Below, one piece after another: positions 25,901 to 36,947 of a DNA stretch of 64,000 bases. The position numbers were made by a program, and so were the translations under genes. The notes under the pieces are model-generated. The model worked only from the letters and a program-made list of their open reading frames with translations, was not told the origin of the DNA and made no database searches. The stretch comes from Flabesymbios commensalis (taxonomy: Eukaryota > Annelida > Polychaeta > Terebellida > Flabelligeridae), in assembly GCA_964017125.1 (NCBI GenBank), contig CAXHKU010000977.1:1-64000 (forward strand), written 5' to 3'. How positions within the stretch are numbered: position 1 is the stretch's first letter; each line of letters begins with the position of its first letter.

Positions 25901-26549
25901 AATATAAATATCGATAAAATGTGTTCAAACACGACAACCCTCAGAATCAGCCACTGGCCTAGTTTAGTGTGAGTAGACCTATTAACGTGATTTACTGTCT
26001 TTGATGAACGTAATAATTTGATCTCTTTTATGACTCCTATGTAGAATCTGTTCAGGTATATTTCCGAAAATTCGTTCATTTGAACCAATTAATTGCATTA
26101 AGTTTTGACGTGGAACAAAAGCCCCACACTCTGAATATTAAATTATTGCTTCTCAGACAGAAATGTGTGCAATTTATTATTGGCAGCAAAATTTCTTTAC
26201 ATTGATCACATGTAAATCGCGACACTTTATAACATATATATCTCCACTGATATATACAATATTTTTATATATATACATATATACATACAATGATTTCAGC
26301 ATTGAATTTATAAGCTAATTCTATGACAGAATCGCTCAAATCAGGTGAATCAGCAGTAACAGTAACAGGTTTATATCTGCACAATATTTCTGTTCAGGTA
26401 TATTCCGAATGATAAACATAACAAATGATCCATAGTCATTAGACTATATAAGTATAGTAATATTATGTTTTCCATTGTCCTTATCTTGGTTTTCTTTGCC
26501 CGTATCTACCCTTGCACAAATTGTCACCTGCCAGGAAATTCGAGTCGAT

Positions 26550-26640
26550 GAACCAATTATGGGGTAATGCTGGAACAGCATTAAACACGTTGCACCAGCG
26601 TCACTCTATAATTGGGTCAGCGTCTCGTTTTAGCTGGGCG
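26550..26640. repeat. PAL hairpin repeat
   Basis: AATGCTGGAACAGCATT centre, flanked by AACCAATTATGG and ATAATTGGGT, ending AGCGTCTCGTTTTAGCTGGG, the family terminus. Confidence 0.65.
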
Positions 26641-26796
26641 TCGCCTGTTGTTTGTAAACAATGAATATGCATACTTGTTTATACGGGTGCATCAACCCCC
26701 GAAGTATGTATTGTTTTTAATAGCAACAATGTCATAATTACTCGTCGTAACATGGTAAAATCATAATTGATAGATGGTTAAAGCATTAGTTCCAAC

Positions 26797-28884
26797 CAGA
26801 GTTGGGGTCAATTCCTTTTTATCAATTCCAAATTTCATTCCAATTCCTTTTTGTCAATTCCTAAGTCAATTCCAATTCCTTTGGTTTTAAGAAAAGTCAA
26901 TTCCAATTCAATTCCAACTCCTAAAAAGTCAATTCCTTATCAATTCCACCCACTAATGAGATTTTTGATACACATAGAACACCCGATATAAAATAAAATA
27001 CATTTTATTTATTATCTTGTAAACAAATTTAAACATGCTACACTTACTAAGCTTTAGTATTAGTAGGGTGGGGTACATCAATATTACCTGATGACGGATT
27101 TGTACTCGTGTGGACGCGGAGTTAATTGTGAGCGCGTTTTTTTTCTATAAACAAACTGTTACTCCACAATTGCCATCAACACGACAGTGTAATTAACGCA
27201 ATGTCTCGCGACAAGCGGTGCACTTGAAACTCTAATAAGTCTGACCCTGTGAAGGCTACGGCGTGTCGCCGATCCACACCTCACTCAAATAAACTCATAT
27301 TAAAAATAAAGCAACGTAGGGACCTATTGTCGTATTTCAATTGATACAATTATTCACATTTATTTTCCGAATATACCATTTTTTAATATCTAATTCTAGC
27401 GTGTGGCGATTAAATATACCTAAAAATATATCAGAATAACCTCTAGGGCACAAAAGGCATAATAGTAATCAAAGGGTCAATTAGAGCGCATGGCTACGTT
27501 GCATAGCTTCCTTCCTACTAACACTGGATGTTAACCCAATGTTGCCGTAATATTGATCCACCGTCTTCAGTGCTTTCCCAATAATAAATCAGCATTGGCT
27601 CAACATTGGAAACGCATTCGTTTCAAGGTCCCGATATTTATTTTGTTTTACCAACTAGAGAGACTAGTGATAGTCATGTTCTGAGCCATTCATTCGCCTA
27701 AGTCTAATTATGACAATTTGTTTTAAAAAATATAGACGTCTAATTGAAAAAAATATAATAAATACGAGTAGGCCAATTAAAATTATGCCCATGAGACAAG
27801 CATTACATTTTAAATACATTTGTTAAAAAAATGCTGTAAAGGGACACAAAAGTGTGATCATACTTGCGGGAATATATAAAGAAAACATTAAAGGGACTGG
27901 CCCAGGCTAAAATCATCAAAAAATCGGTGATTTTATTTCGGGTTCTTAATATGACCATATGATGTAAACATGTACATAGACTAGAACTGCAAATTTTTAT
28001 AATTTTTGTGCTGCGCGTTCATCAGTTAGACTAGATATAGAGACGAAATTCTCGCATTTCCTATTTTTGACATGGTTGTCAATAATTAGAAATCAGGAAT
28101 TTCGTCTCTATATCTAGCCTAACTGGTGAACGCGCAGCACAAAAATTATAAAACTTTGCAGTTCTAGTCTATGTACATGTTTACATCATATGGTGATATT
28201 AAGAACCCGAAATAAAATCACCGATTTTTTGATGATTTTAGCCTGGGCCAGTCCCTTTAATAACATAATAGTACAATTATTTCTAGAACTTTAAGCCAGT
28301 AAACACGAAACATTGGCCCAATGTTTCTATAATGCTTGCCCGTCGTTTGCGATGACGGCCCAACATTAAACCAACGCCGGCTCGGCGTCTCATTTTGCTG
28401 ATAATTCAGCCGCTCAATGGTAATTCTCTAGACACTATAATATATAGACACTGTAAGTGTTGACACTAGTTGAGTTGTCCTGAGTCGCATTCTCGGCAAA
28501 ACTGTTACCGCCAGCCAACAAGTAATTACACATTACAGTCTTATTTAATCTTGATGGCCATAAGTCATTTAAATGAGTATTTTTACATAAAACCTTTCAA
28601 TATAATTTAGGTGCTATAGGGGTTTATTAATATTATTATTATTATTATAATACACATATCAATCAACATAGATCAGGTTATATTCTACTGTAATGACAAA
28701 AGTGATGATCACGCATGCGTTTAATGGCGCTTAAAAAATTAACATGGATAAAAAAGTCAATTCCTTTATCAATTCCAGGCATTTTTTGTCAATTCCAATT
28801 CCTTTTTTTTCAATTCCAATTCCTAGTCCAATTCCTGGAATTGAGCTCAATTCCTAATCAATTCCAAAATTGACCCCAACTCTG
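26797..28884. mobile_element. hAT-type non-autonomous transposon, 2.1 kb
   Basis: Ends CAGAGTTGGGGTCAATTCC and its complement, flanked by the exact 8-bp duplication GTTCCAAC (26789-26796 and 28885-28892), the hAT signature. Subterminal regions repeat TCAATTCC many times. The opposite arm of the host element (around 24048, GAGTTGGAACTACGC) shows the uninterrupted site. There is no transposase frame. A foldback element is nested inside, and PAL hairpins lie at about 27525-27615 and 28303-28395. Confidence 0.9.
27892..28256. mobile_element. TTAA-flanked foldback MITE (Kolobok/piggyBac-like)
   Basis: A 365-bp element that is nearly all inverted repeat: two arms of about 165 bp, AGGGACTGGCCCAGGC... 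and its complement, around a short centre near 28074. TTAA stands directly outside both ends (27888-27891, 28257-28260), the target of Kolobok and piggyBac families. It is nested in the hAT element, which is nested in the Transib-like element. Confidence 0.85.
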
Positions 28885-30730
28885 GTTCCAACCCCCAATA
28901 CGGGGGGACAGCACTGAGAGCGATTTCACGTTTTGGTGAGAGTCGACCATCTTATTGTCCATAGTCTTTGGTATCTACCATATGGTTTTCAGGTATGCCC
29001 GGCATGTGGTGTGACTAGAAATTATTTTGGTCAATGCACTGGTTTAAAATCCAAGATGGCCTCCATTTCTGCAAGGTTAAGCTATATAAATTACCATCAT
29101 TTTTGACAGAAAGGACGGAAAAGCATAATTTCGATGTCTACCAGAATAGGTTATTCGGGTATGCTCGACATAGTGTGTGGTTGGAAAGTACATTAGACAT
29201 TACATTATGGATGAAATCCATAATGGAAACCAAAAATTTATATAATTGTCAACAGAAAGGAAGCAGATTCGTGATTTTGGTAACAACCATGTAGAATTTT
29301 CATATATACGCCCCTGTGACTGGCAAACATAATTTTAGACAGTCTATATACCAAGATGGCGGTCATTAGACAAATAAATGGCCACCAAAAGACCATGACA
29401 GGGAAGCGGTATTATCACCAAAAGATAAAGATATGTCTTCTCCTGACTCATGTGGTACTCAATTTGGCTTCCTACTCCTCCTCTGTTGCCGATTTTGTTT
29501 GTCTGATTGCCGCCATTTTGGTTTCTGGAATCTGAAGTGTCTAAAATGGTTTCTGGATAATGCACCAGGTGGTGTGTATAAGAAAATCCTATGGTAGACA
29601 CTAAAGTCATGAATATCCTTATATTCTGTCTAAAATTATAAAAAAAATGTTTGCCACGAATTTTGTTTGACTTTTTATCAAATGGCGGCCGTACGCAATT
29701 TTATCCGAACTACCCTCTGGTTGCACAATTATATCTGGCTTATCTGGGAAACAGACGGCATACATCGAAATCGTGAAGCTCTTTCTATTTTATCGAAAAT
29801 ATATCAATCTATTGTTTTGATCTTGACCAAATTGCGGACATCTTGGATGTTACTCGCGATGCAATAACTAATGTATGTTCTGGCCACACCCATGTGTCCG
29901 ACATGCTTTGAAACCTTATGGTACACACCAAAATTATGATTTTGCTTCTTTTTTATAGAAAATGATACCAATTTAGGCTACTGTTTCACCTTGCTGCCAT
30001 CTTGGATTTTAATAACAATCCAAAGTCGAAAGTACTTTCTGACTACATCACTATATCAGTCATAACTAAAACCCTTATGCTAAGAATCTGCATCTATTTT
30101 GTCAAAACTATTATCATTTTATTGTTTCATCTTGTACAAATGGCGGCCATATTACCTTGGATTTTGAAATTTTTCGGCGTCTTAAGTAGAAAATAATATT
30201 GGGCTCCAAGGCTAACTTTAATCAGGATATATATTAATGATAAGCCTAAAATTTGATGCTCAGCTACCTGACTATAAGTACCTAAATCATTTATAATAGA
30301 TATAGTATTCTTTAAAAATCAAAAGAGACATCTCCGAAATGTTTTTTTTTGTATTATACATATATAACGACCCGGTGTTTAAAAGTAAGCCCTTTTATAT
30401 TAATGTTGACCGAGTGTTGGGTCCCCGCCTACGCCTATGAGTACTGACATAAATATGCATCCAGTCTCTTATATATGGACTAGGCCCTCATAATATATTA
30501 CAGCGCCCCTTATTGTGATACTGTATATGGTACCAATTAAAATGAAAGTCAGGACGCATCATTATCAACTTCACGATCATGTAAACTAATACTAAAATTG
30601 TTTTAGAATATTCATTTTATAATAGAATTTTCTCTGCTAATAGGTAGCGGCAATTACCACCCATTGAAACCGACAGTTACCACCCACTGAAGTTGCAGTT
30701 ACCAGTAACAGCTGGAATTGACACATGACC

Positions 30731-30961
30731 GTTACCATTCTCATTGAACAAATTTAGTTTACCGAGACAATTATCGATAATTTGAGGTCAACATGATGTC
30801 CATTTCGTCCAGTTAAATGATATTAATCCACCTACAAATTGATGGAGCAATGGATAACGTTAAACTACACCAAATAGATGAAAATGTAGACGGATCGGTA
30901 GCCGTGTCGGCCGTTTTTTGCTAATGGTAACTCCAGTTACCTCCACCGCTTAACCACAGTG
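30731..30961 (-). repeat. Right terminal inverted repeat of the Transib-like element
   Basis: Read inward on the minus strand it repeats the left end, with substitutions and small indels after base 48. The element stops 192 bases downstream of the NOLC1 stop codon and is followed by ACTAT. Confidence 0.85.
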
Positions 30962-31065
30962 ACTATTGTGCAAAAAAATACATTTATAGCACCTGGACAT
31001 AACATATAGTTAAAATATTGAAACCATCAGATCCACACAACTATCCAGTACCTTATATCACATAC

Positions 31066-31071
31066 TTTATT
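31066..31071 (-). terminator. Probable NOLC1 polyadenylation signal
   Basis: AATAAA on the minus strand, 82 bases past the stop codon and upstream of the Transib-like insertion. It is the first canonical hexamer after the stop. Confidence 0.55.
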
Positions 31072-31152
31072 ATTCACAATTGATTTCCAAGTCATTAAAA
31101 TACACTAATGTAGTCCTATTGCTACTTATCAACGCAGTAGAGTGCCAAAAAG

Positions 31153-31311
31153 CTAATCAGAATCAAATCTTATAGAATTGACAGCATTATCAATTGCGCC
31201 CCCACCATAAGATCCTCTTTTTTTCTTTGTTTTTTCTTTCCTAAATGACTTTCCTTGAGTGAACTTCAAATCTCTGTTGGCTTTTTCTCCCCATGACCCA
31301 CTCGCTCCTCT
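31153..31311 (-). CDS. NOLC1: NOLC1/Nopp140 last coding exon (SRP40 domain C-terminus)
   Basis: Nopp140 is a nucleolar and Cajal-body phosphoprotein that shuttles to the cytoplasm, binds box C/D and H/ACA snoRNPs and supports rRNA processing. This exon encodes the end of its most conserved part: RGASGSWGEKANRDLKF, then KSFRKEKTKKKRGSYGGG, then NSIRFDSD and a TAG stop. That matches the SRP40 C-terminal domain (family pattern ..W-GE-AN..L..T-KGKSFR-EK-KKKRGSY-GG..I-....SI-F-S). The exon is preceded by a pyrimidine-rich acceptor ending TTTCAG, starts in phase 0 and holds 52 codons plus the stop. It lies 20.4 kb from the previous exon. I see no defect. Confidence 0.9.
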   Translation of the reverse strand, partial: RGASGSWGEKANRDLKFTQGKSFRKEKTKKKRGSYGGGAIDNAVNSIRFDSD

Positions 31312-31875
31312 CTGAAAGAAAAAAAACTTTTTTGTGAAAGAGTGATTTACACAAATGAGATTCAGGACATTTATCAGGGTTCCTATTATGAATATGAAAT
31401 GAAATTCCCCAATTTTTCTTCAGAAGTATGAGTTTGACATCACAGGGTTACCATTCTGAATTTGAAATGAAATTCCCTGATTTCTCATTGATCCTGATCA
31501 AAATTCCCTGATATAATTTCATCATAAATCTTGTTATTAAATACTGTTTATTTACCAGAATTATCATATGCGTGCGCAGGTATGAGGATATATACTGACA
31601 GGGTTGCCACTCACATCAGATTTTAAAATTCCCTGACATTTCCCTGACACATTTTCAGTTTTCCCTGACCAAAAAAACCCGTTAAAATTAACGTTACTTG
31701 TCGTATGTTTATAGTAGCCTCATAGCTACCTGTGAGGATATGGACTCTTAAACATTTTTGTAATAATGCATTATCTAGTAATGCAACAACACATTTGTCA
31801 ATAAATGTGTCGTAAACAATAAAATATTCTACTTAGTAGCTATCTGAACATGTCATTCTGCATGTAATTTCATAA

Positions 31876-32660
31876 CAAGAGGCCAGTCGACCACCTTAAT
31901 CCCACGCCCCGTCCGCGTGATAGACATTTTTCAGGGTGCATCCTTTTGAATTAGATCAAGTTTTCATTTTTCATGGTATATCCCTCCCGCAAACTGCACA
32001 TTTTGTTTTATAGTAATGGTCTAGCTATGTGGCACAGTTTTCATAATATCTGGCCTAACCATACTAAAGTCAATAATAGCCTCGAGTCGGCCATTTTGAA
32101 TTTGAACGAGTTGACATTTTTCACGGCATTTCCCTCCCTGAAACAGCACATTTTGCTTTATAGTAATGGTCTACAAGTAGCTATCTGGCTCGGTTTGCCA
32201 GATATCAGGCATTTTGAACCTAATTGCTTGAAAACGCACATTTTGTTTTATTAATAGTAATGGTCTAGCTATCTGGCACGTTGGTAAGCCATATTGAATT
32301 TGACTAGCTTAAAATTTTTCAGGGCATATACCTACCTGAAACAACACATTTTGTTTTCGATGTAGTGATGGTCTAGCTATCTGGCACGGTTTTCCAGATA
32401 TGAGGCATATTAAAGTCGATAATTGCTGATGGTCAGCCAAATTTAATTGGCAGTGGCTAACCGTACGTCATTTACCGTACGTATAGCATGCTATTCGTAC
32501 GTTTGTAAAACTAAATGTCGGTACTCGTTGTATTGGTGATACGTATGATAAACAGCAAATAAAATGCCTGAAACTGGACATTTTACTATAGTAATGGTCT
32601 AGGTATCTGGCACGATTTGCCAGTTATCAGGCATAATAATTAATTAGGTAAGTACATGTA
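31876..32660 (+). mobile_element. Old Helitron-like copy with divergent array units
   Basis: Begins CAAGAGGCCAGTCGACCACC, like the 5' ends of the other Helitron-like copies. Array units with TTTTATAGTAATGGTCTAGC and CTATCTGGCACGG repeat at about 31990, 32155, 32245, 32345 and 32585. Units are more diverged than in the 37-46 kb arrays, so this copy looks older. No 3' hairpin plus CTAA was found. A small inverted set of CCGTACGT words is at about 32460-32500. Confidence 0.55.
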
Positions 32661-33170
32661 GGTCCAATTTTTATAAACCCCCAAAAGGCACATGACATCT
32701 ACACACACTAAGGGATGGGTGTGCAATGTGTCCACTCAGCTTGCCTGATAGAACCACATGCAGTAGTTATAATACATGCATGTACATTGTTGCTCGTTAC
32801 AGAAACAATCTACTATGCCTGTATAATAACCCAAGCATCACTTTACACAGCATTGGCCATCATGACATGTGTTTCCTTTCTTATCACGCTTACAAATTCT
32901 GAAATTGTCACTTACATCAAGTTGTGGATCTATTCACACTCTGATATGGGTGATAATAGCATCACACAAACTTATTTGCCTAATTCTGGAAAAGCAGGGG
33001 GGCTTGATCACACAGAAGAATGACATAGCCATATAATAATGATCTGTGGCATATTATGCTATTATAAATTGATGGCATTTGCAGATTAAATGATGCTATT
33101 CTGATTGGTTGAATTCTAAAAACAATTAATTTGCATAATGTATTAACATTTTCACATTTGGAGTCCACTT
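32661..33170. other. Intronic non-coding stretch
   Basis: The longest open frame here (102 residues, 32715-33023) has no recognisable motif and no supporting splice or codon signal. I see nothing else. Confidence 0.4.
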
Positions 33171-33350
33171 AGCAAGCAAAAGGATACATTTCCCTGACCC
33201 GAGTGCCATTTTCCTGAATTTTCCTGACTTTTCACAAATTTCGAAATTTCCCTGACCAATTTCAAAATTCCCTGACATTTCCCTGACCTTGAATTTCCCT
33301 TACTTTTCCTTGACCAGTGGCAACCCTGATACATTTACAGCTCACAATGT

Positions 33351-35150
33351 ATGAATTTTGCATTCAGAAGTATGAAATTGACATCATACATGTATGCCTA
33401 TCTAGTTGCAAACTTTCAATGCTTTACACTTGTGCACCGAGATTCATTTAAGTTGAAGTGATGAAAGTGCAAAACTCTAACGCGACAACAGAACTTTAAA
33501 TTGGACAAATTATTTATTTCATTTCATATCTGCAGAACTTTATTTTTCCACACTGCCTGAAGCAAAATATTTATTTCTGTTTCCTAGATTTTTTGTCAAC
33601 AAAGTTGGATCCCAAACTAGGCTCAGTATTGATCTGGAGGTCCTCGCAAATTGATGGGTCCTTTAATGATGCCAGCGAAGCGAGGCTCAACATTTTGTGA
33701 AGGGCCATTAAATATGTATTTACAACATGTCCTTCACACAAGTATATATTTCATTGAAATTTAGTCGAAAATATTTTTTTCAAAAATACTCCAGCCACCC
33801 CCCCCCCCCCGATATCCCCTGGTAATTGAATGGTGGCCCACCAACGGAAAAAATAGATCCAAATTGTTATAATTAATTTTGACGTAATTTAAATGATTAC
33901 ATAACTAAAATTGAAAATATGAATATATATGAAATCTCATAAAAAACAATTTTGAAAATTTCGATGTATACACTGACGGATTAAGGGCACTTAGGATTTG
34001 AGTGTTTAATTTTACAGAAACGCTGTCGATGCCCAGATTGTTTCACTAGCATGCTGTAAATACACTGCATAGACATAAATGCTGCCAACAAAAATGTATT
34101 TTAAACCATATTTCTCTATTCTGGGAATAATTTTATGCAACAGTGACGGATTCATGGGGAAGGCTGCTCAAAGCCATACGAGACATTTTTTGTTGGGAAT
34201 TTTTGCTGAAACTCTGTGCCCACGTACTCGTATTAGAAAATTACCTGCTGCAGATGTGTCTCTGAGCAAAAATTTATATCAGGGAGTATAAATAGAGCAT
34301 CGATTACATCTTTGTGGAACGCAACGGGCGAATACGCTGCCATACCCCTGTAAATGTAAGTCTCAAGTTACCTGAAAAAAATGTGTAACTCATTTATGGT
34401 TAACCCCACACACTATTCGTACTTCATACTACTGCATAAATTACATAGGCCTATATTAGGTATGTTATGCATTGACATATACCGGTAGAAGATAAAATGT
34501 ACACAATAATTATTATTAAAAAAAAAAAAATGTTAAGAAATGGGAATGCAGATTTTATTTATATTTTGTAAATATTTAAATTCCCTGATTTTTCCCTGAA
34601 ATTTTGTCAAATTTAACAAATTCCCTGATATTTCTCAAATTTATCAAATTCCCTGATTTTCCCCTGACTGGAAAACATGAAATCACTTTTCCAGTTTTTC
34701 CCTTATTTCCAGTCGGACTGGGAACCCTGCATCATGCATGTAGGCCTATCTAATTACAACTTGTCAACGCCTTACACCTGTACACCAAGGGGAAAAGAAA
34801 ATAAACATTTGGGTTGAGCAAACCCATTGCAAAACTCCAATGGCAATGCGATTACAGAACTGGAATTAATATACCTATTACCAGCGGTTTACCTTTACCA
34901 ACCGCCTCCAATCACAACTTATAAGTTATAGCTGTCTATACCTTTTTATGATTGGATTATAGGGCCTATACATGTTTTGCAATTCAGATAAAGTGTCAGT
35001 AACATTTCAGACCAGTAACCGAAAAGGTACATTCACACAAAATTGTTACAATTATTTGTGATGTCATTTAAATGATTACATACCTAAAATTGAAAAATCT
35101 CATAAACTCATAAAAAATATTTCAGTTGATGATAACTACAAATAAGAATC
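33351..35150. repeat. Diverged tandem duplication
   Basis: 33375-33500 (ACATCATACATGTATGCCTATCT.. GTGCAAAACTCTAAC) is similar to 34732-34870 (GCATCATGCATGTAGGCCTATCT.. TTGCAAAACTCCAAT). 33890-33950 (ATGATTACATAACTAAAATTG) is similar to 35071-35130. The order is the same, so a unit of roughly 1.3 kb was duplicated and then changed by indels. A C tract is near 33798 and an A tract near 34520. No gene. Confidence 0.5.
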
Positions 35151-35900
35151 CTGCAGGGGGCTACGTACAAGATTTTTATTATTCAACTGTAATCAAAATG
35201 CATGAAAACATACGGTTGTAGCCCTATTTCTGTTTATTATACTCATTGGGATAGATCACACCATATATTGTATAGTCCAGCAATTAGGCCTACAGTAAAT
35301 ATTGTGGATATTTCGGGATTAGAACGCACAAATTATAACCACATGTGATTATTAACTGCCATCATAAACTGCTCAGGTTCAGGGGTTATCCACCAACGTT
35401 TCCTTTCAAGAACGAATTGGATATTAGAAGTTGCGAAACAAAATGGCTCTCTGGCCGGCTTGTCGACCACATGTAGAATGCAGTTTAGTTGGCCAGCCGA
35501 AAAGTTTGCCCTATGTAGAAGATAGTCCTGGCCGACCCGCTGTGAATTATCCAGCCGCCGGTATACAAGATATTAGTGGAATAAATAAAGACAGAGCAAT
35601 CCAGAATTCCACACAGCAATTTAGACGTGACTGAGATTAGATTGTTCACAAAAGTGTAGCAATCGACGGGCCCCGCCTCAGGTGCGACTCCTGTCATCAC
35701 TTCTGAGTAGTGGTCGTTCCCAAGGGTAGCCTATAGTTGCATTGCTTAAGGTTCAACTCTGGCTGTCAGCACTTCAGAATTTCAGAGTTGTGAGTTTCAA
35801 CATATGTGCTACTATACATATGTGACTCCTGTCGGCACCCCTTGAGAAGTGATCGCAATTAACGGCGGGCCACTCATATTTTCCCAGTTGAACTTTTGAA
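35151..35900. other. Intronic non-coding stretch
   Basis: Nothing recognisable. Short frames of about 60-70 residues lack motifs. Confidence 0.4.
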
Positions 35901-35910
35901 TCAAAATATT

Positions 35911-36446
35911 TCCGAAATAGACTCCATACGAAACCTGGGTGTGGCTTTTGATCCAGCTTTTTCATTCAAGAAACATGTCTCGAATATTTATAGATCAGCT
36001 TTCTAACATATTCGCGATCTTGGACGCATTCGAAATCATCTGAATAAAGCTACTCCAATTTCTCTGGTCCAGTCAATGCTCTAGTGAGCAGTCGCTTTGA
36101 CTACTGTAATTCTTTGCTGTTGGATCGTTCAGAAAAATATAAAACAAGTTTGCTGCGTGTACAGATCGCCTTGCCAAAGTAGTGACCAAATCAAGTATGT
36201 TTTCAGAGTATGGGCCCCTGCTCAAATCACAGTCTATTAAATCGTGTATCAAAACTTAAACTGAGCCACTTGAAATTCCTGATGCAAAATCAGACATGAG
36301 CATCCACCGACCGTCATAATTATGATGAATTAGCTTTCCGACTATGGACATCCCCACTGAATACTGATTTTGGCCCACAGCTCCATTGAGTCTCAATATT
36401 GTTGAGAGATACTGGCGCTATAGAAGTCATTATGCATTATTATTTA
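35911..36446 (+). mobile_element. LINE (L2/CR1-type) 3' end, dead
   Basis: Translation gives the downstream part of a non-LTR reverse transcriptase: SIRNLGVAFDPAFSFKKHV, then HIRDLGRIRNHLNKA, then SRFDYCNSLLL, the typical order VRNLGV.FD..LSF..H / IRNIGRIRNYL / SRLDYCNSLL of L2/CR1-like elements. The frame is broken by stops and by at least one frame change before SRFDYCNSLL. The tail, with TGGCGCTATAGAAGTC followed by short T-rich repeats near 36440, resembles an L2/CR1 3' end. The 5' part of the element is missing. Plus strand, within the large NOLC1 intron. Confidence 0.8.
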
Positions 36447-36947
36447 GTATAGTTATAAACATTCCGCTCTTATAATTATGCTAACTCGATAGTGCTGACG
36501 ATATTTAAAAAATGAAAAGATAATTTAGGTCTACATTTATTGTAGAGTTTAAATTAGACGACATGTTAAATGATTTTCATGGATTTTTCAGTCAACTAAT
36601 TTCCATAAAGATTTATAACCACTATTTCCCAGTCATTATAGTCATGTGATAAAAGACCTTCTATAAACATATTAATTATCAATCTCAGAATAATTATATT
36701 ATAAATCAAATTGTGTTACTAAAATTTCGCTAACTTTTTAAATATATACGTGGCATATAGTCGCGGTATGAATAGAAATAGTGGCTTAAAATGTCATGAA
36801 AATTCATTGACAGTTTACTGAAAAATGATTTAAAGTCATGCAAAATAGAGCGTTTGTGAGCCCTACGATGATAAAAAAAAATGAACACTGCTAATGAGAA
36901 GAATGATAACAAATATTTTTCTCATTTCTTCTTATACGCCTATACTA
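36447..36947. other. Intronic non-coding stretch
   Basis: AT-rich; I see nothing in it. Confidence 0.4.

Larger units (their letters stand above)
23149..30961. mobile_element. Transib/RAG-like DNA transposon, 7.8 kb, non-autonomous
   Basis: The outermost bases form inverted repeats of about 235 bp (23149-23385 against 30731-30961), identical over the first 48 bases and clearly similar throughout. Both ends start CACTGTGG, which fits the CACWRTG terminus of Transib transposons and the RAG recombination-signal heptamer. The flanks ACTAT (23144-23148 and 30962-30966) are a 5-bp direct repeat; no other duplication length from 2 to 8 fits, and 5 bp is the Transib/RAG value. Copies of GGTAACTG cluster inside both ends. 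Inner arms remain inverted (23720-24100 against 28900-30300; TCACACTAAACTAGGCCA near 24395 and 25975). The right arm is longer because it holds several tandem AAGATGGCGGCC-bearing units and a hAT insertion. I see no RAG1- or RAG2-like coding remains. Superfamily assignment is inference; the TIR and TSD are directly read. Confidence 0.75.
31375..34731. repeat. Scattered hAT-like 'CAGGGTT..TCCCTGA' remnants
   Basis: Several blocks rich in TTCCCTGA: about 31377-31530, 31599-31690, 33180-33328 and 34570-34729. Termini CAGGGTTGCCACT (31599) and AGTGGCAACCCTG (ends 33328) face each other, as do CAGGGTTCC (31375) and GGAACCCTG (ends 34729). CAGGGTT termini are common in hAT families, but I find no 8-bp duplication for either pair. 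These are probably two old elements or halves of them, disturbed by later insertions. Confidence 0.5.

Noticed and set aside
23149-30961. Polinton/Maverick fossil
   Set aside because: Duplication is 5 bp, not 6, the ends are not the AG type, the length is too small, and no polymerase, integrase or capsid remains are visible.
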